Part shown: positions 16,031-25,667 of the stretch, in pieces
Layout: the number at the start of each line of letters is the position of its first letter
How positions within the stretch are numbered: position 1 is the stretch's first letter
Assembly: GCF_000687935.1 (NCBI RefSeq)
Contig: NZ_JHZZ01000001.1
Coordinates: 372,001 to 436,000 of the forward strand
Direction of reading: 5' to 3'
DNA: 64,000 nt
Source: Polaribacter sp. Hel_I_88
Lineage (GTDB): Bacteria > Bacteroidota > Bacteroidia > Flavobacteriales > Flavobacteriaceae
Position numbers and translations under genes: made by a program
The notes under the pieces: generated by a model
Databases searched by the model: none
What the model saw: only the letters and a program-made list of their open reading frames with translations
Told to the model about the DNA's origin: nothing

Positions 16031-17770
16031 TTAAAAATCTAACCTCTTATGTACGTTATCTTCTGAATAAGAAATTGAGAAAGCAAATGTTTTTAAATCT
16101 GCTTTTAAATGTGCGTTTGAATCTTTATTAGACCACAAAATACTTAATTTATCTTCAGAAATATTTATAACACTTAATTGACCTAAAAATGCTTTTAAGG
16201 TATTTCTTAAACGCATTATTTTAAGTTGATTTATAACGATATCCTTTTTTAAACCTTGCTCAATATCTTCTTTAAAAAGTGTTGTTCTATTAATTTCTTT
16301 ATGACCTCCACTGCCACCTTTATCGGCAGCTACATAATTATTTTTCCCAGCAAAAATATCTAAGTACCAAACTTGTGGAATACCAGGCATAAACATCTGT
16401 ATAGCTCTTGCTAATAATAATTTTTGTTCGTTTTCGTCTAAAGCACTAAAAAAAGTAGCATTTACTTGGTAATAAGATATTTTTTTTCCTGATGGATCAT
16501 ATAAGTTTTTTACTCTTCCACCTCGATCCATAATCGTATTCATTATAGTCTCAATCTCTTTATCTTCTAATAAACCTTTGTTATAATTGCCATTTACTTC
16601 TTTTCCTTTTAAATCTAAAACAGGAATACCATCATGACAACCCAACATATTTACTGTTTTGTATCCTTTGTTTATAATTTCATTTACCCAATTTAGTAGT
16701 GCTTTGTTATTTCCTGTTTCAAGAGTATGAATCATTAAACCTGGTAAGAAAAAATCGTAAATTTGGTAGCCTTCTTTAGCCACTTCATCATGTAAATTCA
16801 AACCATATTCTGCGTGAATTTCTGGCAGTAAAATTAAATCGTTTTTTTTAGCAATTTGATTAATTCTTTCTAAATAATTCCAAGTACCTGGTTTGTTAAA
16901 AAAGTTAGTCTGACCAATCTCTTTATGTAAATAAGCAAATGCATCTAAACGTAAAATTTTACATCCAAAACTTTTTACTTTTGCTAGCGTTTCCTCGTAA
17001 AAATCCCAGACTAACTCAGATTTTGCATTTACATCCATCTGGCCTAAATAAGCCCTATTTTTGTATACTATTTTTAGAATTTCTGCTTTGTACGGTTCAA
17101 ATTCATTGAAATTAAAAGTTTTCAATTCTACATTATTTTCAATAGCAAAATTTACTTTTTCACAAATTAATAATGCCTTTTCTGAACTTAATCCCTTAAT
17201 ATCTTTTACATCTTCTTTTTGAATTTTATTGAATTTTATTTCTTGATAAAATGTGTTCCAATAAGGTTTTTCTGAACCATCAGGAAATGGAACTTTTAAT
17301 ATTGGAAGTCCAGCTTTACGCATAAATAATTTATCTAAAAATTCTTTGTTGGGAATTAGAATATCATCATTATTTACAATTCCTTTTCTTTCCCAAAATG
17401 TATTCCAATTTATAAAAAAATCTTTGTATTTAGAATTTTCTCCGTTTTTTAATAAATCTTTAAATTGAGGTGAAGCAACTGATAAGTGATTCAGAACAAT
17501 ATCAAACTTTAATAATATGTTTAATTCCTCTAAAGATTTTAAATCTTTTTTAGATACCAAATCATCATTTAAATTATAGTCAATAACTGAAAAACCACGA
17601 TCTAAATCGCTATTAAAAAATGTAGGTAAAACATAAAATAAAGAGAAAACATCTTTAAATTCTGGTAATTGTAACATTTTAATAGTGTCGCTTAATTTAT
17701 AACCAATGCTATCTGGATATGCATTTAGCATAACACCATTAGAAATAGTTTCCTTTATTTTCTGGCTCAT
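16031..17770 (-). CDS. GH13_18 sugar phosphorylase (sucrose phosphorylase-like), 579 aa
   Basis: A glycoside hydrolase family 13 TIM-barrel protein with catalytic Asp276 in RLDAFAY, acid/base Glu317 in LPEIHAEYG and the third acid Asp380 in GCHDGIPV. FYVLPTFFNSDLDRGFSVID near residue 45-64 and GIPQVWYLDIFAGKN match subfamily 18, which phosphorolyses sucrose or glucosylglycerate-type substrates to glucose 1-phosphate. No signal peptide, so it acts in the cytosol. With a fructokinase and an SLC45-like transporter in the same operon, sucrose is the most likely substrate; this is inference. Confidence 0.82.
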   Translation of the reverse strand: MSQKIKETISNGVMLNAYPDSIGYKLSDTIKMLQLPEFKDVFSLFYVLPTFFNSDLDRGFSVIDYNLNDDLVSKKDLKSLEELNILLKFDIVLNHLSVASPQFKDLLKNGENSKYKDFFINWNTFWERKGIVNNDDILIPNKEFLDKLFMRKAGLPILKVPFPDGSEKPYWNTFYQEIKFNKIQKEDVKDIKGLSSEKALLICEKVNFAIENNVELKTFNFNEFEPYKAEILKIVYKNRAYLGQMDVNAKSELVWDFYEETLAKVKSFGCKILRLDAFAYLHKEIGQTNFFNKPGTWNYLERINQIAKKNDLILLPEIHAEYGLNLHDEVAKEGYQIYDFFLPGLMIHTLETGNNKALLNWVNEIINKGYKTVNMLGCHDGIPVLDLKGKEVNGNYNKGLLEDKEIETIMNTIMDRGGRVKNLYDPSGKKISYYQVNATFFSALDENEQKLLLARAIQMFMPGIPQVWYLDIFAGKNNYVAADKGGSGGHKEINRTTLFKEDIEQGLKKDIVINQLKIMRLRNTLKAFLGQLSVINISEDKLSILWSNKDSNAHLKADLKTFAFSISYSEDNVHKRLDF

Positions 17771-17788
17771 AGAATGTAATATAATAAT

Positions 17789-18724
17789 TTATAAAAGTTT
17801 TGATAAAATATTGATATTATCTGGCAATCTACCAACATTTTGAAGTTTTAATGCTGCTAATTTCAGGGCAACTTGCAAACATTCTTGTATTGGTTTTTCT
17901 TTAATATAGGCAAATAAAAACCCGGACCAAAAAGCATCTCCAGCACCTGTTGTATCCACTACTTTTTCTACTTTTATAGCAGGTAACACAATAACACCTT
18001 GGCTTGCCTGTGAAAGTTTTACGCCATTTTCTCCCAATGTTAAGCAAACTGTATCTACTCCTAAATCATGAAAGAAATCAAAAATTTCTTGGTGTGGTAA
18101 TTTTCTTTCAAAAAGCCTTAGCATGTCATCTTCACTAATTTTTATTAATGGGTTAAAACTACAATATGCTTTAATTACTTTTAAAGCTTCTTGATGACTA
18201 CCCCATAACTTTTTAGCGTAATTAATATCTATACTTAATTTACAACCTAAATTGTATGCTTCTGCTGCCTTTTTTAAAATTGTAGCTTGTGCAGGTTTTT
18301 TGCTTAATGCAAAACACGTAGTATGAAATATTTTGGTTTCTAACAATGTTTCTTTAGAAATCTGATTCTCGGTAATTTCATAATCTGCTTCACGAAAAGG
18401 AATAAAGTCTGGTGTACCTTGAGATCTTGAAACAAAAATTACGCTTGTCGGTTTATTTTCTAGTTTTTTTATATTGTCTGTATTAACACCTACATCTAAT
18501 AATCTTTCAAAAATATATTCACCAAAACCATCATTTCCAACAGTTGCTACCATCATCGCATTTAAACCTAATCTTGCAGAATTCATTGCAACATTTGTTG
18601 GCGAACCTCCTAAATATCTATGGTAATCTCTTGTGTTATTTATAAGAACATCTGATTGATGACCAATGAAATCGATTAAAATTTCACCTACACATAAAAT
18701 GTCTATTTTATTATTATTATTCAA
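17789..18724 (-). CDS. PfkB-family carbohydrate kinase (fructokinase-like), 311 aa
   Basis: The ribokinase/PfkB fold is shown by GEILIDFIG at residues 13-21, the LGGSPTNVAMNSARLGL substrate motif and the C-terminal VDTTGAGDAFWSGF, in which Asp263 would be the catalytic base. Length is typical. It sits 18 bases before the GH13 phosphorylase gene and after the transporter gene. Fructose released by sucrose phosphorolysis is the natural substrate, giving fructose 6-phosphate. Confidence 0.85.
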   Translation of the reverse strand: MNNNNKIDILCVGEILIDFIGHQSDVLINNTRDYHRYLGGSPTNVAMNSARLGLNAMMVATVGNDGFGEYIFERLLDVGVNTDNIKKLENKPTSVIFVSRSQGTPDFIPFREADYEITENQISKETLLETKIFHTTCFALSKKPAQATILKKAAEAYNLGCKLSIDINYAKKLWGSHQEALKVIKAYCSFNPLIKISEDDMLRLFERKLPHQEIFDFFHDLGVDTVCLTLGENGVKLSQASQGVIVLPAIKVEKVVDTTGAGDAFWSGFLFAYIKEKPIQECLQVALKLAALKLQNVGRLPDNINILSKLL

Positions 18725-18750
18725 ATCTGTATTTTTTTGATAAAAGTAGT

Positions 18751-20049
18751 TTAGCTAACTACTTTTTTGCTTTTTATAAAAAGAGTGAAAACTGCACTTA
18801 TTACTAATAAAACACCAGCAAAAGTGATTGCATTCCTTGGGTCGTTGTTTAAAAAGTTCTTTAAAATATAACCAAAGGATAAGGTTTGAATGATCATAGG
18901 TATTACAATCATCATATTTATAATACCCATATAAACTCCATAACGTTCTTTTGGAATATCTGAAACAACCATTAAGTAAGGAATACCCATCATACTTGCC
19001 CAACCAATTCCAAAACCAGTAATTGCAAAGAATAGTAAGTTTTTATCTTCTATATGAGGGAAAACTAAAAAGCCAATTGCTGCTAGTATTAAACAAAAAG
19101 CGTGTACTTTTTTTGGGCTGTACTTTTTAGCGAAACCAACTAAAGCAAAAGCGATTAAAAAAGTAACTACATTATACCATCCATTTACTAATCCTGTCCA
19201 ACTAACAGCTTCACTGTAAGCTTCTGTGTTTTCTGGAGTAGCTTTCCAAACAGAAAGCGCTACACTTTTTGATGAGTTTTGCCAATAACAAAACAAGGCA
19301 TACCATTGAAATAAATATACCAAGGCAAGTTGCCACATTACTTTTGGCATATCTTTTATGGCTGAAAATATTTCTATTAAAGGTTCTAAAACACTTCTTT
19401 TTTCTTTTAATTTCTCCAATTCTTCTGCTGATGGAGGAATTTCTTTTATTTTATAATTACTCCACAATACAGTTCCTATAGAACAAACTGCTCCTAAAAA
19501 GAAAGAGGCATACACCCAAGTAGGCAAAGAACCTGTTGTTCCAATAAAAATTAAAGGAAAAATAAACAGTGATAAATTAGCTAGAACTTGCCCTAAACCA
19601 GTAAAAAAACTTTGCATTTGAAAGCCTAAAGGCTGTTGCTCTTTTTCTAGTTTATCTGCTATTAAAGCTCTGTAAGGTTCCATTGCTGTATTGTTACCAA
19701 CATCTAAAATCCAAAGTAAACTAGCAGCCATCCAAAGAGAACTACTAAATGGAAATGCAAACAAGGTTAAGCTACATAAGATTGCACCAATTAAAAAATA
19801 AGGTTTACGTCTTCCAAATCTTGGACTCCAAGTTTTATCACTTAATGCTCCAATAATAGGTTGCACTAATAAACCAGTTACTGGACCAGCAAGATGTAAA
19901 ATTGGAATTTGATCTGGACTTGCGCCTAAAAAATCGTAAATTGGTGTAACTGCACTTTGTTGTAAACCAAAACTATATTGAATTCCGAAGAATCCTACAT
20001 TCATATTTAATATCTGCCAAAAGCTTAAACTTGGTTTTTTTAGCTTCAT
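18751..20049 (-). CDS. SLC45-like MFS sugar transporter, 432 aa
   Basis: Twelve hydrophobic segments with MFS/GPH signatures: [40 protein letters not shown], and the loop [12 protein letters not shown] between helices 2 and 3. The SDxTWSxRFGRRKP pattern is typical of the SLC45 / sucrose transporter group. The protein would bring sucrose or another disaccharide from periplasm to cytosol with protons. It is directly upstream of the kinase and phosphorylase genes (26-base gap) and downstream of the glutaredoxin-like gene. Confidence 0.83.
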   Translation of the reverse strand: MKLKKPSLSFWQILNMNVGFFGIQYSFGLQQSAVTPIYDFLGASPDQIPILHLAGPVTGLLVQPIIGALSDKTWSPRFGRRKPYFLIGAILCSLTLFAFPFSSSLWMAASLLWILDVGNNTAMEPYRALIADKLEKEQQPLGFQMQSFFTGLGQVLANLSLFIFPLIFIGTTGSLPTWVYASFFLGAVCSIGTVLWSNYKIKEIPPSAEELEKLKEKRSVLEPLIEIFSAIKDMPKVMWQLALVYLFQWYALFCYWQNSSKSVALSVWKATPENTEAYSEAVSWTGLVNGWYNVVTFLIAFALVGFAKKYSPKKVHAFCLILAAIGFLVFPHIEDKNLLFFAITGFGIGWASMMGIPYLMVVSDIPKERYGVYMGIINMMIVIPMIIQTLSFGYILKNFLNNDPRNAITFAGVLLVISAVFTLFIKSKKVVS

Positions 20050-20054
20050 ATTTT

Positions 20055-20375
20055 TTATTTTAGTTTAATTAGAAATTTTTTAAAATCTCCTTTATTGGTA
20101 AATATTTCTCCTCCTTTATCAATCACAGGGATTCCTACATTAGACATATCAACATTAGCTTTGCCTAGTTTATCTAGCATTTCATTTAGAGCTTTTTTAT
20201 CTCTGTCTATATCATAGAAAATAAAATCAATATTATTTTCCTTTAAATAGTTTGTAGTATTTATACAGAAATGACAGTCTTTGCTTCCGTAAACAATCAT
20301 TTTTTCTGCTTTTTTTGTACCACAACTAATTATGATAAAAAAAATAAAAAGGTAAAATATATTTTTCATTTTCAA
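20055..20375 (-). CDS. Glutaredoxin-like lipoprotein, 106 aa
   Basis: A lipobox IISCG near residue 18 predicts a lipid-anchored protein outside the cytoplasm. The mature part starts with the thioredoxin-fold strand KMIVYGSKDCHFC, where CHFC would be the CxxC redox pair, and includes VGIPVIDKGG, the cis-proline motif of glutaredoxins. It sits inside a sugar operon between the TonB-dependent receptor and the transporter, which is unusual. It might keep an outer-membrane or periplasmic cysteine pair reduced, but the partner is unknown. Confidence 0.7.
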   Translation of the reverse strand: MKMKNIFYLFIFFIIISCGTKKAEKMIVYGSKDCHFCINTTNYLKENNIDFIFYDIDRDKKALNEMLDKLGKANVDMSNVGIPVIDKGGEIFTNKGDFKKFLIKLK

Positions 20376-20392
20376 AATTCTTTTAAAGTAAA

Positions 20393-20429
20393 AGAGTTGA
20401 TATTAAGAATTAACCTCAATATCAACTCT
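20393..20429 (-). terminator. Intercistronic hairpin in the sucrose operon
   Basis: AGAGTTGATATT and AATATCAACTCT form a perfect 12-bp stem with a 13-base loop, followed on the minus strand by a T-rich tract. Placed between the receptor gene and the glutaredoxin-like gene, it may attenuate readthrough or protect the receptor mRNA, keeping the receptor more abundant than downstream products. Confidence 0.5.
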
Positions 20430-20457
20430 AGTTACATAACCAACTCAAATTTAAATC

Positions 20458-23082
20458 TTAAAAACTATATTGTAATGTCATTGTTGTAGAACGACCCGTA
20501 ATTGTTCTTGCTGCAGCTAAACCACCAGCTATATTTCCATTTCCTTCTACTTCTGTAACACCAATTGTATCGAATAAATTATTAGCATTTACACTTAAAG
20601 ATAAACCTTCTGTTAAGCTTACTCTAGCAACTGCATTCACATAAGCGTAACCTGGCATCACTAAATCATTATCATCTTGTGCAAAAGATTTAGAAGTTCC
20701 TAATATTGTAATTCCAAACAGGTGTTGCTTGCTTGCACCGAAAGAATAGGTTGGTGCTAAATTGTAAACAAAGTCTGCTTGTCTTCTTGGTTTATTTCCT
20801 TGATTTGCTCCACCATCAATTTCTGCTTTTGTGTACGTAACTGAACCATTGATACCAAAATCTCCAAATCTGTATGCAGATTCTACTTCTAAACCTAAAG
20901 CTTTAAAAGGATTTCCTACAGTTCTATTTAATTCGTTACTAATTCCTTCATCAGTATTACTCACAAAACCTGTAACATTTAAAACCCCATTCTCTAATCT
21001 CTTTTTTAAACCAATCTCAAATTGAGAAATTTCATCAAACTGTACATCTCCTAAACCATCTGCACCATAAGTATTTCTATCTGCAGCTCTTCCAGAAGCA
21101 CCTTTACTATATCTTCCAAAAACAGCAGCTCCATCATTAATTTTATAGTTTAAACCTGCAGAAAAAGAAACAAAATTATAATCGTCGCTAATTGCTTGTC
21201 CAGGATTACCAGCTATTGTTGGTATTGTTGCTTCGAAAGGGCTAATTACACCATCACTGTTGTAATCGAAACCAATTAAATCTCCATTAGAATCTAAATT
21301 ACTTAATTGTCCAGAATTTATGGTTCCATTTACATTTACGTTTTCAAAACGAACACTACCATCAAAATTTAATTTTTCAGAAATCTCTGCATCTACACCA
21401 ACATAAGGAGAGTTTACATTATGTACAGTATTATATTTTCTTTGACAACAGTTACCCCAAACTGGCTGACCAAAAGAGTAAGCACCACCTTGAGAAAATC
21501 CATCAAAAACACCTAATCTAGCTTTACCATCACCTGCAACTTCAGAAATTGCAGAACTCCATTGCCATCCTATTTTAGTGTTTTGAGTTGCAGAGAACAT
21601 ACCTACAGTAACTCCAATATTGTCATTAATTGCTTTAGTAACCTTTACATCACTAAAAAAGTTGCTTAAATCTTCAATAGTAACATCAAAATATCTAATA
21701 TCTTGTGCTAATCCATTTGCAGGATTAAATGGTGTACCATCTTGAAAAGTTAAAGCACCAGTTGCTCCAGAAGCACCTCTTACTAAAGCCTCAATATCTG
21801 CTACAGTTCCAACATTTGCAGTAAATGGAGCATTCCACTGACCAGAATTGTTAGAATATCTTGCTTTTCCATTCACTTTCCAATCATCTCCAAGATCAAA
21901 AGAAAATTCTGCACCAACTGAAGCACTTACTGGATTATTACCACTTCTCATATCATTTTGAGTAGGATTGCCATCGTAAACACTATACGTATTTTGAATA
22001 TTTACAGAATGTGGAGTATCAGTAGTGATATCAAAACCAGGCAAATTACCAAAAGTAGGATCTGCATTTGTACCTGTTAAACTTACTGGCATTGGCATAT
22101 ACATTACAGTTTGATCATTTAAATACTTAAAATAAGTACGTACATAACCATTCTTAAATTCTTTTGTTAGGTTTGCTTTGATTTGCCCTCCTTTATTTCC
22201 TTGATAACCAATTTTTCTTGGTCCTTCTCCAACTCTCATAAAACCACCAACATGATAATACAATCCATCTGTAATTGAGGTTCCATATTCGAAATCTAAT
22301 CTACTTGTTTGGAAATCTAAACCATACGTTGCACCAATAGTACCTCCTTCTGTTCTTCCTGTTTTACTAATCATATTAATTATACCTGCTGGACCATTAG
22401 AAGTTTGTGTAGAAGCAGAACCTCCTCTGATAGCTTCAATTCTTCCAATATTAGAATCGATACGTAAAAAATTGTCGGCATTACCAAAAGAAGTGTCTCC
22501 AAACAACATTATTGGTAACCCATCTTCTTGTAATTGCAAATATCTAGAACCACCAGAAGAAACAGGTACTCCACGTACATTAAAGTTTGCATTACCTTCA
22601 CCACCAGAAGATTCTGCACGAATACCAGGAATACTTCTAAAAAGTTCTCCTGCAGATCTTGGTGAAGCTTGTTCTATTTGTTTGATACCAACTGTAGAAA
22701 CAGAAATACTAGATTCCATTTTAGATTTTGGATTAACAACACCAGTAACTATAATTTCATCTAATGATTGTGCATTTTCTTTGATAATAATGTCTAGTTT
22801 TAAATTACCACTTACAGTGATTTCTTTTTTGTAGCTATCATAACCTATATAAGAGGCTATAATGGTATAAGTACCATTAGCAATATTTTTAATTTCGTAC
22901 TTACCATCAAAATCTGTAGTTGATCCTTTAGCGTTTTCTTTCAATATAATACTTGCTCCAGGAATTAAATTTCCACTTTGATCTTTTACTGTTCCAGATA
23001 TTGTTGACTGTGCAACAAAAGCTGTAGTTGATAGTAAAAAAACTATAAACATTGTAAACCTAATTTGTAATTGTTTTTTCAT
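20458..23082 (-). CDS. TonB-dependent receptor with carboxypeptidase-like N-domain, 874 aa
   Basis: A signal peptide (through about residue 25, TAFVAQS) is followed by a carboxypeptidase-regulatory-like domain with GTVKDQSGNLIPGASI and DFDGKYEIKNI, then a plug domain around residues 110-230 and a 22-strand-type barrel that ends in a terminal aromatic residue, MTLQYSF. It should take up a carbohydrate across the outer membrane using TonB energy. No SusD partner is adjacent, unlike Sus-type loci, so it is not a SusC/D pair. The divergent lacI and two operators suggest sugar-responsive control. Confidence 0.85.
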   Translation of the reverse strand: MKKQLQIRFTMFIVFLLSTTAFVAQSTISGTVKDQSGNLIPGASIILKENAKGSTTDFDGKYEIKNIANGTYTIIASYIGYDSYKKEITVSGNLKLDIIIKENAQSLDEIIVTGVVNPKSKMESSISVSTVGIKQIEQASPRSAGELFRSIPGIRAESSGGEGNANFNVRGVPVSSGGSRYLQLQEDGLPIMLFGDTSFGNADNFLRIDSNIGRIEAIRGGSASTQTSNGPAGIINMISKTGRTEGGTIGATYGLDFQTSRLDFEYGTSITDGLYYHVGGFMRVGEGPRKIGYQGNKGGQIKANLTKEFKNGYVRTYFKYLNDQTVMYMPMPVSLTGTNADPTFGNLPGFDITTDTPHSVNIQNTYSVYDGNPTQNDMRSGNNPVSASVGAEFSFDLGDDWKVNGKARYSNNSGQWNAPFTANVGTVADIEALVRGASGATGALTFQDGTPFNPANGLAQDIRYFDVTIEDLSNFFSDVKVTKAINDNIGVTVGMFSATQNTKIGWQWSSAISEVAGDGKARLGVFDGFSQGGAYSFGQPVWGNCCQRKYNTVHNVNSPYVGVDAEISEKLNFDGSVRFENVNVNGTINSGQLSNLDSNGDLIGFDYNSDGVISPFEATIPTIAGNPGQAISDDYNFVSFSAGLNYKINDGAAVFGRYSKGASGRAADRNTYGADGLGDVQFDEISQFEIGLKKRLENGVLNVTGFVSNTDEGISNELNRTVGNPFKALGLEVESAYRFGDFGINGSVTYTKAEIDGGANQGNKPRRQADFVYNLAPTYSFGASKQHLFGITILGTSKSFAQDDNDLVMPGYAYVNAVARVSLTEGLSLSVNANNLFDTIGVTEVEGNGNIAGGLAAARTITGRSTTMTLQYSF

Positions 23083-23122
23083 TTTAATTGTGAATTTAAG
23101 AAATAGTTAATTGTTTTTTTAT

Positions 23123-23130
23123 CAAATATA
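23123..23130 (-). promoter_or_regulatory. Candidate -7 box of the receptor operon
   Basis: On the minus strand the sequence TATATTTG fits the flavobacterial TAnnTTTG -7 element exactly and lies about 41 bases upstream of the receptor ATG at 23082. The -33 element is not clear. The operators lie 31-76 bases further upstream. Confidence 0.4.
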
Positions 23131-23160
23131 TATTTACAGGAGTTTAAATTATTAAATAAA

Positions 23161-23184
23161 TAAATCGAAAACGTTTTCGATTTA
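23161..23184. promoter_or_regulatory. LacI-type operator 1
   Basis: A perfect 24-base palindrome centred on AAAACG/CGTTTT, with ATCGAAAACGTTTTCGAT as its core. The central CG and flanking A/T-rich arms are typical of LacI/GalR-family operators. It lies 84-107 bases upstream of the lacI start and 79-102 bases from the receptor start. Confidence 0.8.
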
Positions 23185-23185
23185 C

Positions 23186-23199
23186 CAAAAACGTTTTCG
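23186..23199. promoter_or_regulatory. LacI-type operator 2
   Basis: CAAAAACGTTTTCG repeats the core of operator 1 with one mismatch in its left arm. The two centres are 20 bases apart, about two DNA turns, so two LacI dimers could bind on the same face. Confidence 0.75.
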
Positions 23200-23267
23200 A
23201 TTAAGATAATTTACTATATTTACAAGGTAAAAAAGTATATATCAATGCAAAATTAATATTTTAAAAG

Positions 23268-24290
23268 ATGGTTACGCTTAAACAAATTGCAGAAGTACTA
23301 GGTATTTCTATTACTACAGTTTCTAAAGCTTTAAAAGAATACCCAGATGTTAGTAAAAAAACAAGAAAACTTGTTAGAGAAACAGCTGCTATGCTTAACT
23401 ATAAACCTAATTCATTTGCAGTAAATTTAAGAACTAAAGAATCTAAAACTATCGGTTTAATTATTCCTGAAATTATGCATCATTTTTTTTCGAGTGTGGT
23501 AAAGGGAATTATTTCGCAAGCTGAAAAAAAAGGCTATTTAGTTATTACTTTACAATCTAGTGAATCTTATGATTTAGAAAAAAAACAAATAGATTTATTG
23601 TTAAGCAAACGAGTTGATGGTATTTTAATTTCCTTAGCAAACGGAACAGCAGATTATAAGCATTTAACACAAGTAATTGAAAACGAAACACCTTTAGTAA
23701 TGTTTGATAAAATTGCAAAAACTGTAAAATGCTCTAAAGTTATTATTGATGATAGAAAAGCAGCCTATAAAGCAACACAACATTTAATAAATATAGGTTG
23801 CAAAAGAATTGCTCATTTTAGAGGGCCATTATTACCACAAAATTCTATTGATCGTTTTTTGGGATACAAACAAGCTTTAATCGATAATCATATTCCTTAT
23901 GATTCAACTTTAGTATATCTTTTAAATGATATGAGTTTTGAGGAAGGCAAATTTTTTGCGAAAGAATTACTAAAAGATCACAAAGACGTAGATGGTATAT
24001 TTATAAATACAGATTTGGTAGCAATTGGTGCCATTACAGAATTTAAAAAACAAAAAATAAAAGTACCAAAACAAATAAATATTATTGGTTTTAGTAATTG
24101 GTTCATGGCTTCTGTAATTTCTCCATCTTTAACAACTATAAATCAACCTGGTTTTGAAATGGGGAAAAAAGCATTTAAATTACTTTATAAGGAAATAAAA
24201 GATAAAAAGAGAAAGAAAATTATCAGTTATAAAGATGTTATTTTAGAAACAGATTTGGTTATCAGAGAATCTACTAAAAAAAATTATTAG
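23268..24290 (+). CDS. LacI-family transcriptional regulator, 340 aa
   Basis: The first 50 residues form the LacI helix-turn-helix and hinge: TLKQIAEVLGISITTVSKAL, then YKPNSFAVNLRT. The remainder is a periplasmic-binding-protein-like effector domain with the typical start KTIGLIIPEIMHHFFSSVVK, INTDLVAIGA and a late IIGFSNW strand. It is divergent from the receptor operon, with two palindromic operators between them. It most likely represses, or perhaps activates, the sucrose operon and its own gene. Confidence 0.9.
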   Translation: MVTLKQIAEVLGISITTVSKALKEYPDVSKKTRKLVRETAAMLNYKPNSFAVNLRTKESKTIGLIIPEIMHHFFSSVVKGIISQAEKKGYLVITLQSSESYDLEKKQIDLLLSKRVDGILISLANGTADYKHLTQVIENETPLVMFDKIAKTVKCSKVIIDDRKAAYKATQHLINIGCKRIAHFRGPLLPQNSIDRFLGYKQALIDNHIPYDSTLVYLLNDMSFEEGKFFAKELLKDHKDVDGIFINTDLVAIGAITEFKKQKIKVPKQINIIGFSNWFMASVISPSLTTINQPGFEMGKKAFKLLYKEIKDKKRKKIISYKDVILETDLVIRESTKKNY

Positions 24291-24335
24291 TAAAATAAAT
24301 TATTTTAAACTATATTTTTTTTATTTTAAAAACAA

Positions 24336-24368
24336 AAAACCCTATAAACATAATGTTTATAGGGTTTT
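24336..24368 (+). terminator. Rho-independent terminator of lacI
   Basis: AAAACCCTATAAAC and GTTTATAGGGTTTT form a perfect 14-bp stem around a 5-base loop, 46 bases after the lacI stop. A-run and T-run flank it on both sides, so it can act in both directions. Confidence 0.8.
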
Positions 24369-24489
24369 GACTGAATTTGACATTCCTTTTGCAGAGAGGA
24401 AGGAACTAACACAATTCTCATAAACCCTCTGTTTATCTATGTTACCAAATATATGAATTTTTACTGACACCTAATTAGTCCCTTAAAAT

Positions 24490-24687
24490 TTAATCTCTAA
24501 TATACTTATTTACTATATCTAACTGAATTCCAGAGTATTCAGAAAATTCATCTACAGTTATAAATTGATGAGGTTGTTTATCCAAAAAACTTTTTATATC
24601 ATTTAAAAGCTTTCGCCCATAACGTTCACTGCGCCCTGTAATGCGCTGAATGTCCTTTGGGTATATGCAAGCTCTTTTTTGATTCAT
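24490..24687 (-). CDS. Small HTH-like protein, 65 aa
   Basis: The short protein starts MNQKRACIYPKDIQRITGRS and has two helix-turn-helix-like units: IYPKDIQRITGRSERYGRKLL and the C-terminal VDEFSEYSGIQLDIVNKYIR. This resembles small excisionase-like or HTH proteins of Flavobacteria. It is divergent from the 251-aa gene and lies at the left edge of the mobile-looking region. No promoter could be assigned. Function is not known; binding DNA near the module is a reasonable guess. Confidence 0.55.
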   Translation of the reverse strand: MNQKRACIYPKDIQRITGRSERYGRKLLNDIKSFLDKQPHQFITVDEFSEYSGIQLDIVNKYIRD

Positions 24688-24910
24688 AATACACTATCTA
24701 TGCTTTATCCATACTTAAGCCATATTCTATAATTATATGATGATGGTAATAATGCGTTGTTAAAATGTTGACAACACGTTAGTGTTATCAATATTTTAAT
24801 GACGTTTATGGTGTTATCGGAAAGAACATCCAAAAACGGAATTTGATTTTTTATTGACTGCCATAAAGTTACGTGATTTGAAATATTAATCATAAAAAAA
24901 AGTAAAAATT

Positions 24911-25666
24911 ATGGCAAAACAAACAGGTATTATCAAATTAAAAGGAACTATCGGAGGTATTTCTTTTTACAAAACAAGTGATGGACATTTAGCTCGTGAA
25001 AAAGGTGGTGTGGACAAAAACAGAATTCAAAATGATCCTGCGTTTCAAAGAACGCGTGAAAATGGTTCTGAATTTGGAAGAGCTGGGAAAGGAGGAAAAG
25101 TATTGCGAAATGCAATTCGTGTGCTTTTGCAAAATGCAAAAGATAAAAGAGTAGTTTCTCGTTTGACAAAAATTTTAGTGGCAGTTACTAAAACTGATAT
25201 TGTTAATGAAAGAGGTCAGAGAACTTTACAGGAAGGAAATTTAAACCTTTTAGAAGCGTTTGAATTCAATTTAAACGGAAAATTAGGCGCAACTTTATTC
25301 GCTCCATTTATAAAAGCATTTGATAGAGTTTCTGGAGATGCAACTTTAAATTTAGCTGCTTTTTCACCGACTGTTAGAATTGCAGCTCCTGCAGGTACAA
25401 CACATTTTAAAATTGTAATGGGTGCTTCAGAATTAGATTTTGTAAATGAAACTTCAACTTTTGAAAATGACGAAACCGCAATTTTGCCATACACTGTTGC
25501 AAATACAGCTGCAATTGCTTTGACAGCTTCAATCACTGCAAATTCTACCTTTCCTGTAGTACAGGTGTTAGGAGTTGAATTTTACCAAGAAGTAAATGGA
25601 CAGATGTATTCATTGAAAAATGGTACTTATAACGCATTGTCTGTTACCATTATTGATAAACCTTAA
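24911..25666 (+). CDS. Conserved flavobacterial protein of unknown function, 251 aa
   Basis: The start is very basic and Gly-rich: MAKQTGIIKLKGTIGGISFY, then YKTSDGHLAREKGGVDKNRI. Residues 20-80 hold many Arg/Lys residues (FQRTRENGSEFGRAGKGGKV), and the C-terminal half is beta-rich and low in charge, ending in a probable beta-sandwich. No signal peptide. This two-part design (basic N-terminus, beta C-terminus) could suit a nucleic-acid-associated or virion structural protein, but that is speculation. It leads a four-gene plus-strand run with two-base to overlapping spacing. Confidence 0.65.
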   Translation: MAKQTGIIKLKGTIGGISFYKTSDGHLAREKGGVDKNRIQNDPAFQRTRENGSEFGRAGKGGKVLRNAIRVLLQNAKDKRVVSRLTKILVAVTKTDIVNERGQRTLQEGNLNLLEAFEFNLNGKLGATLFAPFIKAFDRVSGDATLNLAAFSPTVRIAAPAGTTHFKIVMGASELDFVNETSTFENDETAILPYTVANTAAIALTASITANSTFPVVQVLGVEFYQEVNGQMYSLKNGTYNALSVTIIDKP

Positions 25667-25667
25667 A

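Noticed and set aside
24369..24489. Possible att site or inverted repeat (TTCCTTTTGCAGAGAGGAAG) after the lacI terminator
   Set aside because: The arms are short and I found no matching copy at the far side of the element.
24705..24893. Minus-strand open frame of 62 codons between the small HTH gene and the 251-aa gene
   Set aside because: No recognisable motif, and it occupies the space where two divergent promoters are expected. It could still be real, but I have no positive support.
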